Assembly: GCA_050299855.1 (NCBI GenBank)
Contig: JBNKWQ010000021.1
Coordinates: 1-64,000 of the forward strand
Direction: 5' to 3'
Length of the DNA: 64,000 bases
Origin: Hahella sp050299855
Lineage (GTDB): Bacteria > Pseudomonadota > Gammaproteobacteria > Pseudomonadales > Oleiphilaceae
Shown: positions 8,650 to 17,194 of the stretch, piece by piece
How positions within the stretch are numbered: the first letter of the stretch is position 1
Layout of the letters: every line of letters begins with the position of its first letter
Notes under the pieces: model-generated
Told to the model about the DNA's origin: nothing
The model's input: the letters and a program-made list of their open reading frames with translations, nothing else
Databases searched by the model: none
Position numbers and translations under genes: made by a program

Positions 8650-9909
8650 TTACATCGCTGCTTTGACAGCCTTAGCCAGACGATTTACCGCATCTTCAGC
8701 AGACAAGGAGTCGTCGTTAAAGAAGTTGGTCACAACATCGTAGATCGCACCTTGAATGTACGACGTGGTTGACATGCCGTGAGCCATACTAGGTACCAGA
8801 TCGCCGGTAGCGGCAGCGGCATTGAATGCGTCCATGGAAGAGTCCGCACAAGAGTCAAACTTGGCGCGGGACATGCCGGAACGTACTGGAATAGATCCTT
8901 TGTTCAGGTTAAAAGTTTCCTGGAAGGTTGGTTCCATGATGGTCTTAGCCAAGTCATTCTGCGCAGCTGCATTATCGTTATTGCTGAGTTTGAACATGGC
9001 GAAGCTGTCAATGTTGAAGGTGTACTGCCCGGACGTACCAGGCGCAGGTAAACAGGCAAAGTCCACACCGGCTTTCTTACCGGCAGCGACGAATTCACCT
9101 TTAGCCCAGTCACCCATCACCTGCATGGCCGCTTTACCATTGATCACCATACCAGTGGCTATGTTCCAGTCACGGCCTGCAGCGTCTTTGTCGATGTACT
9201 TACGCAGGCCTTTGAAGGTTTTGAAGATTTCAACCATCTTCGCGCTCTTCAATGTCGCTGCATCATGAGTCACGAATGCTTTGCGGTAGAAATCACTGCC
9301 CCCCATACCCAAAGCCACTGCTTCGAACAGAGTTGCGTCCTGCCAGGCCTGGCCTCCATGTGCCAGAGGAATGATGCCGGCTTTTTGAATAGCATCCGCG
9401 GCTGCGGGAAATTCTTCCCAGGTATTGGGAATGGCAACGCCGGCTTTCTTGAACACCTCAGGGTTGGCCCACAGCCAGTTGACACGGTGCACGTTAACAG
9501 GAACTGCAACGTAATGGCCGTCAGATTTCATGACGTCAGAAACGACTTTAGGTAAAAGATTGTCCCAGTCACCTTGCTTGGCAACATTATCCAGGTTAGT
9601 CAGCAGACCGAGATCAGCCCATTCCTGAATATCCAGACCTTTGATTTGAGCGGCAGCAGGAGGATTACCGGATACTGCGCGAGACTTGAGAACGGTCATG
9701 GCACTTTCACCGCCGCCGCCGGCGACTGCGAAGTCTTTCCAGGTATGACCCTGCTTTTCGAGAAGATCTTTCAGAACGGCGACGGATTTCGCTTCACCGC
9801 CTGAGGTCCACCAGTGAAGTACCTCGACCTCACCGGCTTGTACGGAAGTGGCCGCAAACGTAGCGCAAGAGAGAACCACTGGAGTCAGAAACTTTTTGAA
9901 TTTTTTCAT
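8650..9909 (-). CDS. gtsA: Periplasmic sugar-binding protein, glucose/mannose type
   Basis: 419 residues from ATG 9909 (AGAAGG seven bases upstream; an in-frame TTG six bases earlier is less likely). A Sec signal peptide (KKFKKFLTPVVLSCATF, cleavage about residue 26 at VQAGEV) leads into a family-1 extracellular solute-binding fold. Segments VEVLHWWTSGGEAK, GGGESAMTVLKSRAVSGNPP and VPVNVHRVNWLWANP are strongly reminiscent of GtsA of Pseudomonas, the glucose/mannose receptor. Four Cys may give two disulfides. First gene of the operon, with a palindrome in its promoter region. Substrate is inferred, not shown. Confidence 0.85.
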   Translation of the reverse strand: MKKFKKFLTPVVLSCATFAATSVQAGEVEVLHWWTSGGEAKSVAVLKDLLEKQGHTWKDFAVAGGGGESAMTVLKSRAVSGNPPAAAQIKGLDIQEWADLGLLTNLDNVAKQGDWDNLLPKVVSDVMKSDGHYVAVPVNVHRVNWLWANPEVFKKAGVAIPNTWEEFPAAADAIQKAGIIPLAHGGQAWQDATLFEAVALGMGGSDFYRKAFVTHDAATLKSAKMVEIFKTFKGLRKYIDKDAAGRDWNIATGMVINGKAAMQVMGDWAKGEFVAAGKKAGVDFACLPAPGTSGQYTFNIDSFAMFKLSNNDNAAAQNDLAKTIMEPTFQETFNLNKGSIPVRSGMSRAKFDSCADSSMDAFNAAAATGDLVPSMAHGMSTTSYIQGAIYDVVTNFFNDDSLSAEDAVNRLAKAVKAAM

Positions 9910-10296
9910 GATCAAACCTTCTGTTTATTTTTTTTAACCAGGTTTGCCACTCAACAGAGTCGTCAACATGATCAAACCCGGTAGACGATGACACTGTGTC
10001 ATGGCTGTCAGCTAGTATAGGGAGAGATCGGGCAATGCGGAGTAAGATAGAGCAACCTAATGTAACAAAACCTTACAGCCTGCCAAAAAGCACCGCACCA
10101 CCAGTCGCCGCTGATCATTACAAAAAATGGCCGGTGGAGCTTATTGGAAATTCTATTGTCCGTTCTTTATAGATAGCAGTTTTTTCGGGAACTGATAGCG
10201 ATTTGAAATTAATTTAAAAAAAATCTGAAAAATTTAACCCCTTTTTCCACCGCCACCCGTTCTTATTCTTGAAGACATCATTCAGGAGTTCGTCCC
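9910..10296. other. Divergent promoter region between gtsA and the VWA gene
   Basis: About 387 bases that must hold promoters for the gts operon (minus) and the VWA-sigma operon (plus). A palindrome lies near the gtsA side. The stretch 10190-10250 next to the VWA gene is very A/T-rich with runs of A and T. No other feature supported. Confidence 0.5.
9988..10002. promoter_or_regulatory. Palindromic candidate operator upstream of gtsA
   Basis: ATGACAC-T-GTGTCAT: a perfect 7-bp inverted repeat with a single central base, 79 bases ahead of the gtsA start. It is the size of a dimeric repressor or LacI/FNR-like site. The AraC protein nearby would normally use direct repeats, so the cognate regulator is uncertain. 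Confidence 0.4.
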
Positions 10297-12141
10297 ATGG
10301 CCAAATTAAAGCCCATTTTCTATGTATTCACCGCGTCTGCCCTGCTGTTCGGATGTGCTACCGATACACCTCCCGACAGTGGGTCCAAGAACGAGACGGA
10401 CGCAGTACTTTACGAGCCGACAACCAGCGTTGGCAATATAGAATCCGAGGAAGACATGGCTCAGACCCAGGGCTCGGTCGACACCAGCACTGCCGCCGAA
10501 CCAGGTTTGATAGGTCGAGAGGTAGCGCGGGCTGAAGAGCATCGTCTGCTTGAGAAAAAAGTGCAGCCTTCAACCCCTGCCTTACAGGAGTCTTTTGTTG
10601 GACTTGCGGCGAAAGCGGTCATTGCCGCTCCGGCTCCCATGTACGATGCCGCCGGCTACCCGGTGCAGGTGGAGGATAGGGAAAACTATGAGCACCTGAC
10701 CTCTAACCCTATACATCTGGTCAGCAAAGATCCGGTATCGACCTTTTCCATCGATGTGGATACCCAGTCCTACAGCAACGTGCGGCGGATACTCAACCAA
10801 GGCAGCCTCCCCAGAACTGATGCTGTTAAAGCGGAGGAATTGATCAACTACTTCGCCTACGATTACCCTCTTCCGACAAGCACTGAGGTACCCTTCAGCG
10901 TATCTACCGAAGTGGCTCCCAGTCCCTGGAGCGACAACTACCTCCTACACATCGGCATTAAGGGATACGAGAAACCTGCCGCAGAATTACCGCCTTCCAA
11001 CCTTGTGTTTTTGATCGACGTCAGTGGTTCCATGCAATCCCCCAACAAACTGGGCCTGGTACAGAAATCGTTGCGTTTGCTGGTAAACCAGATGACACCG
11101 AAAGACACCCTCGCCATTGTTGTTTATGCCGGTGCCGAAGGCCTTGTTCTGCCCCCAACTTCAGGTGCGCAGAAAGCGCAGATTCTGAACAAGATTGATC
11201 AGCTCAGCGCAGGCGGATCAACCAATGGCGGCGCAGGTATCCGCCTGGCCTATCAGGTGGCTGAAGGGGCGTTAATCAAGGACGGAATTAACCGTGTGAT
11301 TCTTGCCAGCGACGGAGATTTTAATGTCGGCACCACCAATATTAATGCCCTCAAGGATCTGGTGGCAAAAAAACGCCAGTCAGGCGTCGGGCTTACCACA
11401 TTGGCTTATGGCGTGGGCAACACCAATTTCCACTTGATGGAGCAGTTGGCAGACACGGGTGACGGACATGCCGCTTATATAGACACATTGCAGGAAGCCA
11501 ACAAAGTACTGGTCAATGAGATGTCTTCGACACTGATGACCATCGCCAAAGATGTGAAAATCCAGATCGAATTCAATCCCGAGGTGGTCAAGGAATACCG
11601 GCTGATCGGCTATGAAAATCGCCTACTGCGCCAGGAAGATTTCAAAAATGACAAGATCGATGCCGGCGAAATAGGTGCCGGACACACAGTTACCGCAGTC
11701 TATGAAGTGACCCTGCAAAATAGTGAATCAGCACTGATCGATCCATTGCGCTACCAGTCCGGCTCAGGAGAAGCGGCCGTCGCCAATTCCGGGTCCGATC
11801 TGAGCAATGAACTGGCGTTCCTGAAACTGCGTTTTAAGCACCCCGGTAATGACCATAGCCAGGAACTTCGCTACCCCATTAATCGCACAGATTCGAAAGC
11901 GGATCTTGCCGAAACCAGCGCCAATTTCCGCTTCTCAACAGCGGTGGCCGGGTTCGCCCAACTCCTCCAGGGTGGTGCCTTTATCCGCAATGATTTTGCC
12001 TACCGCGACGTGCTAGCATTGGCCAACCTGGCACGAGGCCAAGATCCGTTCGGATACCGGGGCGAGTTCATTCAATTGGTAAATCTGGCAGCCTCGCTGG
12101 CTACGCCGATTACCGACAACCAACCACCTTCCCGGGGATAA
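10297..12141 (+). CDS. YfbK-like von Willebrand factor A lipoprotein
   Basis: 614 residues. Lipoprotein signal with lipobox LFGC (Cys about residue 20). Order: a low-complexity linker, an N-terminal conserved domain (EHLTSNPIHLVSKDPVSTFSIDV, the VWF_N block of YfbK proteins) near 125-200, a VWA domain starting at VFLIDVSGSMQS (about 242-250, intact DxSxS metal site), and a C-terminal DUF3520-like part ending near residue 600. Proteins of this type are commonly encoded beside an ECF sigma factor, as here. It probably sits in the envelope and binds a partner through the metal site; the partner is unknown. ATG behind CAGGAG. Confidence 0.85.
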   Translation: MAKLKPIFYVFTASALLFGCATDTPPDSGSKNETDAVLYEPTTSVGNIESEEDMAQTQGSVDTSTAAEPGLIGREVARAEEHRLLEKKVQPSTPALQESFVGLAAKAVIAAPAPMYDAAGYPVQVEDRENYEHLTSNPIHLVSKDPVSTFSIDVDTQSYSNVRRILNQGSLPRTDAVKAEELINYFAYDYPLPTSTEVPFSVSTEVAPSPWSDNYLLHIGIKGYEKPAAELPPSNLVFLIDVSGSMQSPNKLGLVQKSLRLLVNQMTPKDTLAIVVYAGAEGLVLPPTSGAQKAQILNKIDQLSAGGSTNGGAGIRLAYQVAEGALIKDGINRVILASDGDFNVGTTNINALKDLVAKKRQSGVGLTTLAYGVGNTNFHLMEQLADTGDGHAAYIDTLQEANKVLVNEMSSTLMTIAKDVKIQIEFNPEVVKEYRLIGYENRLLRQEDFKNDKIDAGEIGAGHTVTAVYEVTLQNSESALIDPLRYQSGSGEAAVANSGSDLSNELAFLKLRFKHPGNDHSQELRYPINRTDSKADLAETSANFRFSTAVAGFAQLLQGGAFIRNDFAYRDVLALANLARGQDPFGYRGEFIQLVNLAASLATPITDNQPPSRG

Positions 12142-12218
12142 AGAAATGGACTCTGCCGTAACCACCGGACGGCAGATCGCAAGGGCTATAAGCAAGGGTT
12201 AGCAAAAAGGAACATTGA

Positions 12219-12872
12219 TTGGAAAAGGTCAGTCGCCTGGCAGCCGTCTTTAGAGTCGGCAGCCGTTCTTCGAGATATCCGGCCAGTTCATTGCTGCCTG
12301 GATACGAGAGCAGTGACGAAATTCTGATGGAGGCCTATCGGGATCATGGGCAGGCTGACCAATTCCAGATTATTTATGAACGTTACAAGAGACCACTATT
12401 GAATTTTCTACGCAGACAATGTGATGCAGCGCTGAGCGATGAAATTTTCCAGGAAACCTGGACCACCGTTATTCACCATCGCCAGAGTTATCGTTCACAG
12501 GGAAAATTCAGTAGTTGGTTGTTCAACATCGCTCATAACAAACTTATTGATCATCATAGACGGCCGGAATTCCGCTTTGCACGTTTGTCCATGGATGATC
12601 TTACAGAGGAGCCGGTTCAAGCACCCGGTCATGGCTCCGACCCGGCTCATGATCTGGAAAGGGAACAGCGGCAACAGAACCTGATGCTTGCCATGAATGA
12701 GCTGCCGTTCCATCAGCGGGAAGCGGTTCTGCTGCAGCAGCAGGGTTTTAGTCTGGAAGACATTGCGGATATCACCGACACCAGCTTCGAAACTATTAAA
12801 AGCCGACTCCGCTATGCCTTTCAGAAATTACGTCAGCATTGGGAAAGTGCGCGGGAGAATCATCATGACTGA
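12219..12872 (+). CDS. ECF-type RNA polymerase sigma factor
   Basis: 217 residues from TTG 12219 (AAGGA seven bases upstream); an in-frame ATG at 12330 is an alternative start. Region 2 spans about residues 45-120 (FQIIYERYKRPLLNFLRRQ, then GKFSSWLFNIAHNKLIDHHRR) and region 4 about 150-210 (LPFHQREAVLLQQQGFSLEDIA, TIKSRLRYAFQKLR). No region 3, as in group 4 sigma factors. Its last codons overlap the start of the next gene (ATGACTGA), the usual coupling of a sigma factor with its anti-sigma partner. Target promoters are unknown. Confidence 0.85.
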   Translation: MEKVSRLAAVFRVGSRSSRYPASSLLPGYESSDEILMEAYRDHGQADQFQIIYERYKRPLLNFLRRQCDAALSDEIFQETWTTVIHHRQSYRSQGKFSSWLFNIAHNKLIDHHRRPEFRFARLSMDDLTEEPVQAPGHGSDPAHDLEREQRQQNLMLAMNELPFHQREAVLLQQQGFSLEDIADITDTSFETIKSRLRYAFQKLRQHWESARENHHD

Positions 12873-13911
12873 CCCCAAACACCCGAAAGACCATTCCAAG
12901 CCATCAGAATTTCCTGACGGAACGATGTCGGACAGAAGTGGTGAGGCGGGTTCTGAACAGAACGTTGACGGCGCAATGGATCAAAAGTTCGAGCAGGATC
13001 AAAAGTCCGGGCAGGATGAAGAATTCGAGCAATTTCTTGCAGGTAAACATCCATTACAAGCAGAGCTAAAGTTACCGGAAGTTCACCCCTCCCCGGAGAT
13101 GGATGCCGACATTCTTAACACGGCTAAAAATGCAGAATTTTCCCACAAGCATGTCCTGCAGACTGGCTGGCCACGTTGGGCAGCAGTATCCACAGCAGCT
13201 TCTGTATTGCTGGCAGTTATTCTGTTTATTGAAGACCCGGCGACATTAAACGCACCCGGCACGTCGCTTCTCGATGAAGCCATGCCTCCCCTGAAAGAGA
13301 CTCCAGCGACACAAAGACTAACGCTTCCGTATGAATCTGAAGCCCAAGCGGCCGCAGAGAAGAAACGTCAACAACAAAAGAGCCAAAAACTGAAATCCGA
13401 GTCACTGATATCAGAACGCAGAATCAGCGAGGGAACGTCCGGATCAGCACTGGAAGACAGCGTTGATAACGGTAGTGCCGATTCAGCCCTGAGCCGTTCG
13501 GAACAGGCTCCCCCTCCGGCGGCCATAGCGGAAAGCGATACCGAGCAAGCAGAACCATGGTCACCCCCATCAAATTTCTCCGGCCAGCTATCCAGAGAGC
13601 TGTCCAGTGAAAGCCAGGCAACCGAAAGCTTCGCAAAGGGGCAAGTAGAATCACCTGATCGACTTGCCAAACCGGCTATCCAAAGCGAGCCGAAAGCTGA
13701 AGCCCTCGCAGAAAATGAAGAAGCTCAGGTCACCCTGGAGTGTGCCGAATATCAGGAACCTTTCGTCTGCGAAAACGACTCTGTACCCGCCTGCGGCCTC
13801 ACCAACCAGGAGACATGGCAGCAATTTGATACACCCTGCGACGCCTGCCGGGAAGCGGATATTCGGCAGGTATACGCCGGTCCCTGCCCCACTGATGAAG
13901 ACAAACAGTGA
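12865..13911 (+). CDS. Single-pass membrane protein, probable anti-sigma partner of the ECF factor
   Basis: 348 residues from ATG 12865, which overlaps the sigma stop codon. The cytoplasmic N-terminus (about 1-105) carries EFEQFLAGKHPLQAELK and PSPEMDADILNTAKNAE, blocks typical of the conserved protein found downstream of such sigma genes. One membrane helix follows (about 108-128, WAAVSTAASVLLAVILFI), then a long charged, disordered periplasmic linker, then a C-terminal patch with seven Cys (CAEYQEPFVCENDSVPACG, CDACREAD). The Cys patch implies disulfides in the periplasm. No zinc HxxxCxxC anti-sigma motif is present, so the anti-sigma role is inferred from context. Confidence 0.65.
   Translation: MTDPKHPKDHSKPSEFPDGTMSDRSGEAGSEQNVDGAMDQKFEQDQKSGQDEEFEQFLAGKHPLQAELKLPEVHPSPEMDADILNTAKNAEFSHKHVLQTGWPRWAAVSTAASVLLAVILFIEDPATLNAPGTSLLDEAMPPLKETPATQRLTLPYESEAQAAAEKKRQQQKSQKLKSESLISERRISEGTSGSALEDSVDNGSADSALSRSEQAPPPAAIAESDTEQAEPWSPPSNFSGQLSRELSSESQATESFAKGQVESPDRLAKPAIQSEPKAEALAENEEAQVTLECAEYQEPFVCENDSVPACGLTNQETWQQFDTPCDACREADIRQVYAGPCPTDEDKQ
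12979..13032 (+). repeat. In-frame 18-bp tandem repeat (3 copies) in the anti-sigma-like gene
   Basis: Copies at 12979, 12997 and 13015 encode DQKFEQ, DQKSGQ and DEEFEQ. The unit is a multiple of three, so copy-number change would not break the frame. It lies in the cytoplasmic N-terminal part. Confidence 0.7.
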
Positions 13912-13929
13912 TGGTCGAGTCTCCCCAGG

Positions 13930-13965
13930 GCAGCTTCTATGGTCAGTGCAGCTTCTATAGTCAGT
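13930..13965. repeat. 18-bp tandem duplication in a convergent gap
   Basis: GCAGCTTCTATGGTCAGT followed directly by the same unit with one change (G to A at unit position 12). Lies between the stop at 13911 and the convergent kinase gene. Confidence 0.75.
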
Positions 13966-13994
13966 GCCATTTTATAAACAAGACAACTCTATCA

Positions 13995-15488
13995 TCAGGC
14001 CAGCGCTAATGCCTCGGTCCGGACAGGCAGTTTCACCTCCACGGAAAACCCGCCTTCGGGGAGGTTACGGACGTGAATCTCGCCGCCGTGTCCATGAATG
14101 ATATTGCGAACAATACTGAGCCCAAGCCCTGAACCGCCGGTGTTACGGCTACGGGATTTTTCCAGCCGCACATAGGGTTCAAATATTCGCGCCTGATCAC
14201 TTTCGGAAACACCCGGACCATGGTCCCGGACCTGCACCATCACAAATTCACCCGTCTGGGATAAGATCACTTCGGCACTCTTACCGTAGAAAATCGCATT
14301 ATCCACCAAATTCACAAAAGCGCGTTTCAAAGCCTGAGGTTTCCCCCAGTAGGTGCCGGGAATGCTCCCTTGCAGCCTTACGCATGGGGATTTCAGATTG
14401 GCATCATCGCAGATCTGCTGCAGCAACAGAGTGAGATTGATATTTACCGGATTCTCATGGATAGCGGTGTCCTTGACGCACTGCAGCGCCCCTACCACCA
14501 GGTGCTCCAGTTCCATCAGGTCCTGTTCAAATTTGGCCTTGGCTGCCTCGTCTTCCAGCAACTCCGTGCGCAGGCGCAAACGGGTAATCGGCGTCTTCAG
14601 GTCGTGAGAAATGGCAGAAAACAGGGTTTCGCGGTCTTCAATGTAGCGTCGCAAACGCTCCTGCATGGCATTAAAAGTACGCGATGCCGCGACCATTTCA
14701 GCGCTGCCGGATTCGGCGATCGGAGGTCGGTCCAGATCTCGGCCCAAAGCTTCCGCAGCCCGGGACAGCAACTTCAGAGGCCTGGTAAGATAACGCACAG
14801 CGAAAAGTGACCCGAGCATCACCAGGATAATGGTGATGCCCATAAACCATAACCGATCCGGAGTCAGATAATCACTTTCCAGCAAGCCATCAGAGGTGGG
14901 AAGCAAAGTAGCCAGGTACAGCCATTCATCCTCCTTCAGGCCAACCTGTATGATCAGAATCGGCGTTTTGTCAGGTTCGAGAAGCAGACTGTGATGCCCC
15001 CACCCCGGCGGCAGATCAAGGAGTTTGATATCGTTATTAAACACATGCAGGGTTGAAGCCAGGGAGAAATCGGAATGCAGGTTAACTTCAGAACCCAACT
15101 GCGACCGCAATACGTTACCAACTTCCTGCAATACCGCACCTTTTAACTCGCTATGCGGTGTTGGCTGGATGGCAATGTACTCACTGTTGAAAGTCACGAA
15201 AAAGCGTGATCCGCCGAGTCGGCGTAACTGGTCCAGCACAATATGGCGGTAGTCCACCGGCAGAGAGATAAAAAACCGCACCGTTGAGCTGATGCTATAG
15301 GCAATCTGATTTGCCATGCCGATAACGTTTTCGTAGTGGCGGGTCTTCAGTTGGGTCACCCATACCAGTGTCGATAGCCCTTGCGCTGAAAGTATCGCCA
15401 CCAACAGCAGCATGATAAAACGGGAAGCCAGGGACTTAGGCAGACAGCGCTGTAACCAGCCACGAAGTGCAGGCTTATTCGCCGCCAT
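13995..15488 (-). CDS. EnvZ-like sensor histidine kinase
   Basis: 497 residues from ATG 15488. First TM helix about 25-44, a periplasmic sensor region about 50-212, second TM about 213-233, HAMP linker about 235-285, H-box FSAISHDLKTPITRLR with the phospho-His near residue 295, then an HATPase domain with N-box (AFVNLVDNAIFYG), DHGPGVS and GSGLGLSIV. The start overlaps the end of the response-regulator gene, so the pair is co-translated. In pseudomonads the gts sugar operon is governed by a similar pair (GltR/GtrS); the 4 kb distance here makes that link only a possibility. Confidence 0.85.
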   Translation of the reverse strand: MAANKPALRGWLQRCLPKSLASRFIMLLLVAILSAQGLSTLVWVTQLKTRHYENVIGMANQIAYSISSTVRFFISLPVDYRHIVLDQLRRLGGSRFFVTFNSEYIAIQPTPHSELKGAVLQEVGNVLRSQLGSEVNLHSDFSLASTLHVFNNDIKLLDLPPGWGHHSLLLEPDKTPILIIQVGLKEDEWLYLATLLPTSDGLLESDYLTPDRLWFMGITIILVMLGSLFAVRYLTRPLKLLSRAAEALGRDLDRPPIAESGSAEMVAASRTFNAMQERLRRYIEDRETLFSAISHDLKTPITRLRLRTELLEDEAAKAKFEQDLMELEHLVVGALQCVKDTAIHENPVNINLTLLLQQICDDANLKSPCVRLQGSIPGTYWGKPQALKRAFVNLVDNAIFYGKSAEVILSQTGEFVMVQVRDHGPGVSESDQARIFEPYVRLEKSRSRNTGGSGLGLSIVRNIIHGHGGEIHVRNLPEGGFSVEVKLPVRTEALALA

Positions 15489-16200
15489 CAACTTCTACCG
15501 GTACTGACAATACATACCCTGATCCGCGCACAGTTTTGATCAGGTGGGGATTTTTAGCGTCATCACCCAGGCGCTGGCGCAGTCGGCTCATATGTACATC
15601 GATACTGCGGTCAAAGGGACTGCATTCACGGCCGTGCAGGACATCCGATATTTCGTCCCGGCTCAGGACATCGTTGCCCTTGTTCAGGAATAGCAACAGC
15701 AATGTATAGTCTGCACCTGTCACATGGCTTTCCGTACCATCTTCCAACTGCAACATTCGTGAAGTGGTGTCCAGGGTCAGTCCGCCAAAATGATAGGCTT
15801 TGGGAACCTGAGACGTTTTGGGCGGCTCCTGTACCCGGCGTAATATCGCTTTGATGCGTGCCAGCAATTCCCGGGGATTAAAGGGCTTGGCGAGATAGTC
15901 ATCGGCCCCCATTTCCAGGCCGACAATCCTGTCGGTTTCATCCGAATTAGCCGTCAGCATGATCACAGGCACAGCTGACTGCCGTCGCAGGCGATGACAG
16001 ATGGCAAAGCCGTCTTCACCCGGCAACATGATATCCAACACGACAAGGTCCGGAGTGGATTCGGCGAACAGTTGAAAAAAGGAATCACCGTCTTCAGCCG
16101 AAGAAACATCAAACCCATTGCGGGTAAGGTAATCACTTAATAAGGAGCGTATTTCGGCGTCATCATCGACCACTAAAATATGTCTATTCTTCTGGGTCAT
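15475..16200 (-). CDS. OmpR-family response regulator
   Basis: 241 residues. Receiver domain about 5-120 with acidic pocket VDDD and phospho-acceptor Asp56 (LVVLDIMLPGEDGF), Thr and Lys switch residues (MLTAN, AKPFNPRE). A winged-helix DNA-binding domain (about 140-235) ends in IKTVRGSGYVL, the OmpR/PhoB signature. First gene of a two-gene operon with its kinase. A 21-bp tandem repeat lies in its promoter region. Confidence 0.9.
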   Translation of the reverse strand: MTQKNRHILVVDDDAEIRSLLSDYLTRNGFDVSSAEDGDSFFQLFAESTPDLVVLDIMLPGEDGFAICHRLRRQSAVPVIMLTANSDETDRIVGLEMGADDYLAKPFNPRELLARIKAILRRVQEPPKTSQVPKAYHFGGLTLDTTSRMLQLEDGTESHVTGADYTLLLLFLNKGNDVLSRDEISDVLHGRECSPFDRSIDVHMSRLRQRLGDDAKNPHLIKTVRGSGYVLSVPVEVDGGE

Positions 16201-16254
16201 TCGCTCAACAACTCGGCAAATTGGATTGAACTATGGTGCTGTGATGCTGGTGTG

Positions 16255-16296
16255 CACAATCGCACTCTCAGCCTACACAATCGTACTCTCGGTTTA
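16255..16296. repeat. 21-bp tandem repeat upstream of the response-regulator gene
   Basis: CACAATCGCACTCTCAGCCTA at 16255-16275 followed by CACAATCGTACTCTCGGTTTA at 16276-16296, then CACA. Two helical turns per unit, about 55-95 bases ahead of the start at 16200. Could be a pair of binding sites for the regulator itself (OmpR proteins bind direct repeats) or a chance duplication. Confidence 0.65.
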
Positions 16297-16414
16297 CACA
16301 GTAGTTGCGGCGATCATAACATAGAATTCGCCTTTGACAGCGCCCCCCATCGGTGAAGGGATGTCATTCTCTGTCAACTGGCCACCCTGACTTTGCAACG
16401 GATATCTTAACCTC

Positions 16415-17050
16415 ATGATTGAACCACACATGTACGTTTTCCTGGACTACTTCGGCATCACAGTGTTTGCCATCAGCGGTGCATTGAGCGCCGGTCACAA
16501 GCGGCTGGATGTGTTCGGTGTGCTGGTGGTGGCATTGGTGGCAAGCCTGGGTGGCGGCACCCTGCGCGATCTGATTTTAAATGCGCATCCAGTGATCTGG
16601 ATTCAGAACACCACTTACCTGGCGACGGGAATTTTCGCTGCGCTGGCTACCTTCGTGCTGGTACGTATGCATTGGATACCGAAAAATACATTGGAAGTCT
16701 GCGATGCCATTGGGCTGGCTTTTTTTACCCTGGCAGGCATGCAGAAAGCTCTGGCTTTGGGCCACAGTGCCGAAATCAGTTTGCTGATGGGATTGATGAC
16801 CGGTGTGGCCGGGGGCATTCTGCGGGACATTATCTGTAACGAGATTCCGCTGATTTTTCATAAGGAGATCTATGCTACGGCCGCCATCGCGGGAGGTCTG
16901 GTATTTTTAGGGTTAACATTTCTGCATGTGGCAGTGCAATGGGCAGCACTGGGCAGCATGCTGACAACGCTTGGTTTTCGTCTGGCGGGCGTGTTTCTAG
17001 GTCTGTCACTGCCCGCTTTTCTGTTTTCCGAAGATGAACGGGCAGGGTAA
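16415..17050 (+). CDS. TRIC-type (YicG/UPF0126) cation channel family protein
   Basis: 211 residues with about seven hydrophobic segments forming two glycine-rich repeats. The paired motifs GGGTLRDLILN (about residue 48) and GGILRDIICNEIPLI (about 132) are diagnostic of the bacterial trimeric intracellular cation channel family. Members conduct K+ or related ions; the physiological role in bacteria is poorly defined. Monocistronic, divergent from the two-component genes. Confidence 0.85.
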   Translation: MIEPHMYVFLDYFGITVFAISGALSAGHKRLDVFGVLVVALVASLGGGTLRDLILNAHPVIWIQNTTYLATGIFAALATFVLVRMHWIPKNTLEVCDAIGLAFFTLAGMQKALALGHSAEISLLMGLMTGVAGGILRDIICNEIPLIFHKEIYATAAIAGGLVFLGLTFLHVAVQWAALGSMLTTLGFRLAGVFLGLSLPAFLFSEDERAG

Positions 17051-17194
17051 TGGATTATCGACTGCGTAAAATGCAGAAAATGACAAATAATTCAGTTACA
17101 CACTATCCCGCTCACTGACACATCAGGGATCATTGATTATTCTGATAACTATGAATGTTTTCCAGCAGTGATGACGGCGAAACGTCAACAGACC

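Noticed and set aside
12697..12864. Upstream extension of the anti-sigma-like frame
   Set aside because: It lies inside the sigma-factor gene; the overlapping ATG at 12865 is the natural start.
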